Shown: positions 4,846-6,189 of the stretch, piece after piece
How the letters are laid out: each line of letters starts with the position of its first letter
Numbering within the stretch: position 1 is the first letter of the stretch
Assembly: GCA_012523385.1 (NCBI GenBank)
Contig: JAAYIO010000191.1
Span: 1 to 6,189, forward strand
DNA: 6,189 nucleotides
Source of the DNA: Methanomicrobiales archaeon
GTDB lineage: Archaea; Halobacteriota; Methanomicrobia; Methanomicrobiales; Methanomicrobiaceae
Direction of reading: 5' to 3'
Notes under the pieces: generated by a model
Databases searched by the model: none
What the model saw: the letters and a program-made list of their open reading frames with translations, nothing else
What the model was told of the DNA's origin: nothing
Translations under genes and position numbers: made by a program

Positions 4846-6189
4846 AGGCGGCACTTATCGGGAACCCAAATGTTGGTAAATCGCTGATCTTTAGTCAACT
4901 GACAGGAATTGGCGTTGAGATCAGTAATTTCCCCGGCACCACCGTTGGTATTTCATCAGGCGGTGTCTGTTATCAGCGGGAGATTGTTGAACTCGTTGAT
5001 TTTCCCGGCATCTACTCTCTTGATGGAACTTCTGATGAGGAAACCAGTGTTCGCCGCTATCTGCAGGAAGGGAATGTTGACGTAGTCATCCCTGTCATCA
5101 ATGCATCAAATCTGGAACGAAACCTCTACCTGTTGTTGCAGATCGCAGAGTACGAACTACCCGGAGTTGTCGTCATCAACATGATTGATGAATCCGAAAA
5201 AGCGGGTATCGAGATTGATTTTGAACGTCTCTCCGAGATGTTTGGGTGCAGGGTCATTGCCACAGCTGCATCCGAAGGACGAAATATTGGAGATATCGTC
5301 CCCTGTATCCTTTCGGATGCTCGTAAAATGGGATACGAGGTTACCTATGGTCAGCACATCGAGGCTGCCATCCGAAGCCTTGTCAAGATCCACAGATGTT
5401 CACGGAGAGAGGCTCTTGACGCGCTTCAGATGTTGGGAGCGGATACTGACCTGCTTGAATCAGCATCTACGATAGCTGATGAGATTGAAGACGAGCACCA
5501 GATGTCTGTACACCAGATCATTGCAACCAACCGCCACAATGCTGCAACAAAAATTGCAAATGAAATAACATCTTTCAAGGGTCACAAAAAGAGATTTGAT
5601 CTGGATCGTTTGTTGACACGGTCGTTTCCGGGCATTCCGATACTTATTATCTTGCTCTTTTCAACCCTTTTGACGGTGTTTTTTGTCGGCTCGTTTCTCG
5701 AAGAGATCATTGTCGAGCAGTTTGAAATTTATCTGGTTACTCCCCTCATGGCGGCCGGGTTTTCGCCGTTCTGGGAACAGATCTCATTCTCGCTCATTCT
5801 TGCGGTGCAGGCAGGGCTGGGGATTGCATTCACCTTTGTTTTTGTCTTCTATATCCTCCTCTCCATCCTTGAGGATTCGGGATATATGACGCGGGCGGCA
5901 TTTCTTGCGGACCGCGCAATGCATCATGTCGGCATGCACGGGCAGGCACTGATTCCCATGGTGCTCGGGCTGGGCTGCAATGTCCCTGCCATCATGAGCA
6001 TCCGGCAGTTACCAAAACGGGAACGGTTCATTGCGTCATTTTTAATAACGATGGTGCCTTGTTCGGCACGAACCGTGATCATTGCGGGCATTGTTGCGGT
6101 TTTTGTCGGGGTTGCGTGGGCCTTATCCATTTACCTGATCGTGTTTATTTTGATCGTTATTACCGGGATTGTACTGACAAGAATAACTC
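4842..6189 (+). CDS. feoB: Ferrous iron transporter B (3'-truncated by window edge)
   Basis: FeoB is an inner-membrane Fe(II) importer with an N-terminal GTPase. The frame is open from ATG 4842 to the window end, 449 codons plus one base; the family usually has about 600-700 residues, so perhaps a quarter or more is missing. The GTPase shows G1 GNPNVGKS (7-14), a G2 region PGTTV (31-35), G3 DFPG (53-56), G4 NMID (113-116) and a G5-like TAASEG (141-146). A helical regulatory segment covers about 165-250. Membrane segments follow at about 264-285, 316-342 and beyond. The conserved LEDSGYMTRAAF is at 343-354, the first gate motif GCNVPAI has C379, and the second has PCSART with C407. G1 and the second gate resemble FeoB forms I recall from anaerobic clostridia and methanogens more than E. 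coli FeoB. The start is supported by GGAG and by the GTPase beginning at residue 3. It overlaps the regulator gene by 4 nt. Confidence 0.96.
   Translation, partial: MKAALIGNPNVGKSLIFSQLTGIGVEISNFPGTTVGISSGGVCYQREIVELVDFPGIYSLDGTSDEETSVRRYLQEGNVDVVIPVINASNLERNLYLLLQIAEYELPGVVVINMIDESEKAGIEIDFERLSEMFGCRVIATAASEGRNIGDIVPCILSDARKMGYEVTYGQHIEAAIRSLVKIHRCSRREALDALQMLGADTDLLESASTIADEIEDEHQMSVHQIIATNRHNAATKIANEITSFKGHKKRFDLDRLLTRSFPGIPILIILLFSTLLTVFFVGSFLEEIIVEQFEIYLVTPLMAAGFSPFWEQISFSLILAVQAGLGIAFTFVFVFYILLSILEDSGYMTRAAFLADRAMHHVGMHGQALIPMVLGLGCNVPAIMSIRQLPKRERFIASFLITMVPCSARTVIIAGIVAVFVGVAWALSIYLIVFILIVITGIVLTRIT

Noticed and set aside
5185..5889. Small plus-strand open frames within feoB
   Set aside because: They lie in other frames of a continuous, motif-rich FeoB reading frame that runs to the window end.
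1..6189. Recurrent TTCCCG-type words as a dispersed repeat
   Set aside because: They occur mostly in frame as Phe-Pro or nearby codons inside real genes; this looks like codon preference, with no common flanks or spacing.

Overview
The window looks like euryarchaeal DNA, most likely from a methanogen of the Methanomicrobiales type. This is inferred from gene content and recalled family resemblance, without a database search. The clearest archaeal mark is a stand-alone protein carrying the archaeosine-synthase (ArcS) core motif. The bacterial-type UvrB/UvrC repair genes fit, since several methanogen lineages carry them. Two adjacent divergent genes lack a Shine-Dalgarno sequence, which also suits an archaeon. 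Base composition is moderate and similar throughout, and I see no mobile element, CRISPR array, tRNA or rRNA.

Layout. Positions 1-1529 (+) hold uvrC, cut at its 5' end by the window edge. Positions 1516-3450 (+) hold complete uvrB, overlapping uvrC by 14 nt, so the two form one nucleotide excision repair operon. A short convergent gap with a G/C hairpin and a T-run follows (3451-3511). Positions 3502-4191 (-) hold the small ArcS-core/DUF5591-like gene. Fifteen bases separate its ATG from the divergent ATG at 4207. Positions 4207-4845 (+) encode a three-domain DtxR/MntR-type metal-dependent regulator ending in a FeoA-like SH3 domain. Its stop overlaps the start of feoB (ATGA), which runs off the right edge (4842-6189, 449 codons visible).

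How the genes work together. UvrC and UvrB are the damage-verifying and incising parts of the UvrABC system; uvrA is not in view. The regulator and FeoB form a compact ferrous-iron uptake unit in which the usual free FeoA seems to be replaced by the regulator's C-terminal domain. The same polypeptide could sense metal, control transcription and contact the transporter; this is inference.

Most unusual points: a UvrC that stops after its RNase H-like nuclease domain with no helix-hairpin-helix tail; the isolated ArcS core; the regulator's mixed Mn-type/Fe-type metal ligands plus a three-cysteine linker; and the nearly zero-length divergent junction. I found no wholly unknown system. The ArcS-core/Fe-regulator junction is the best candidate for something little described.
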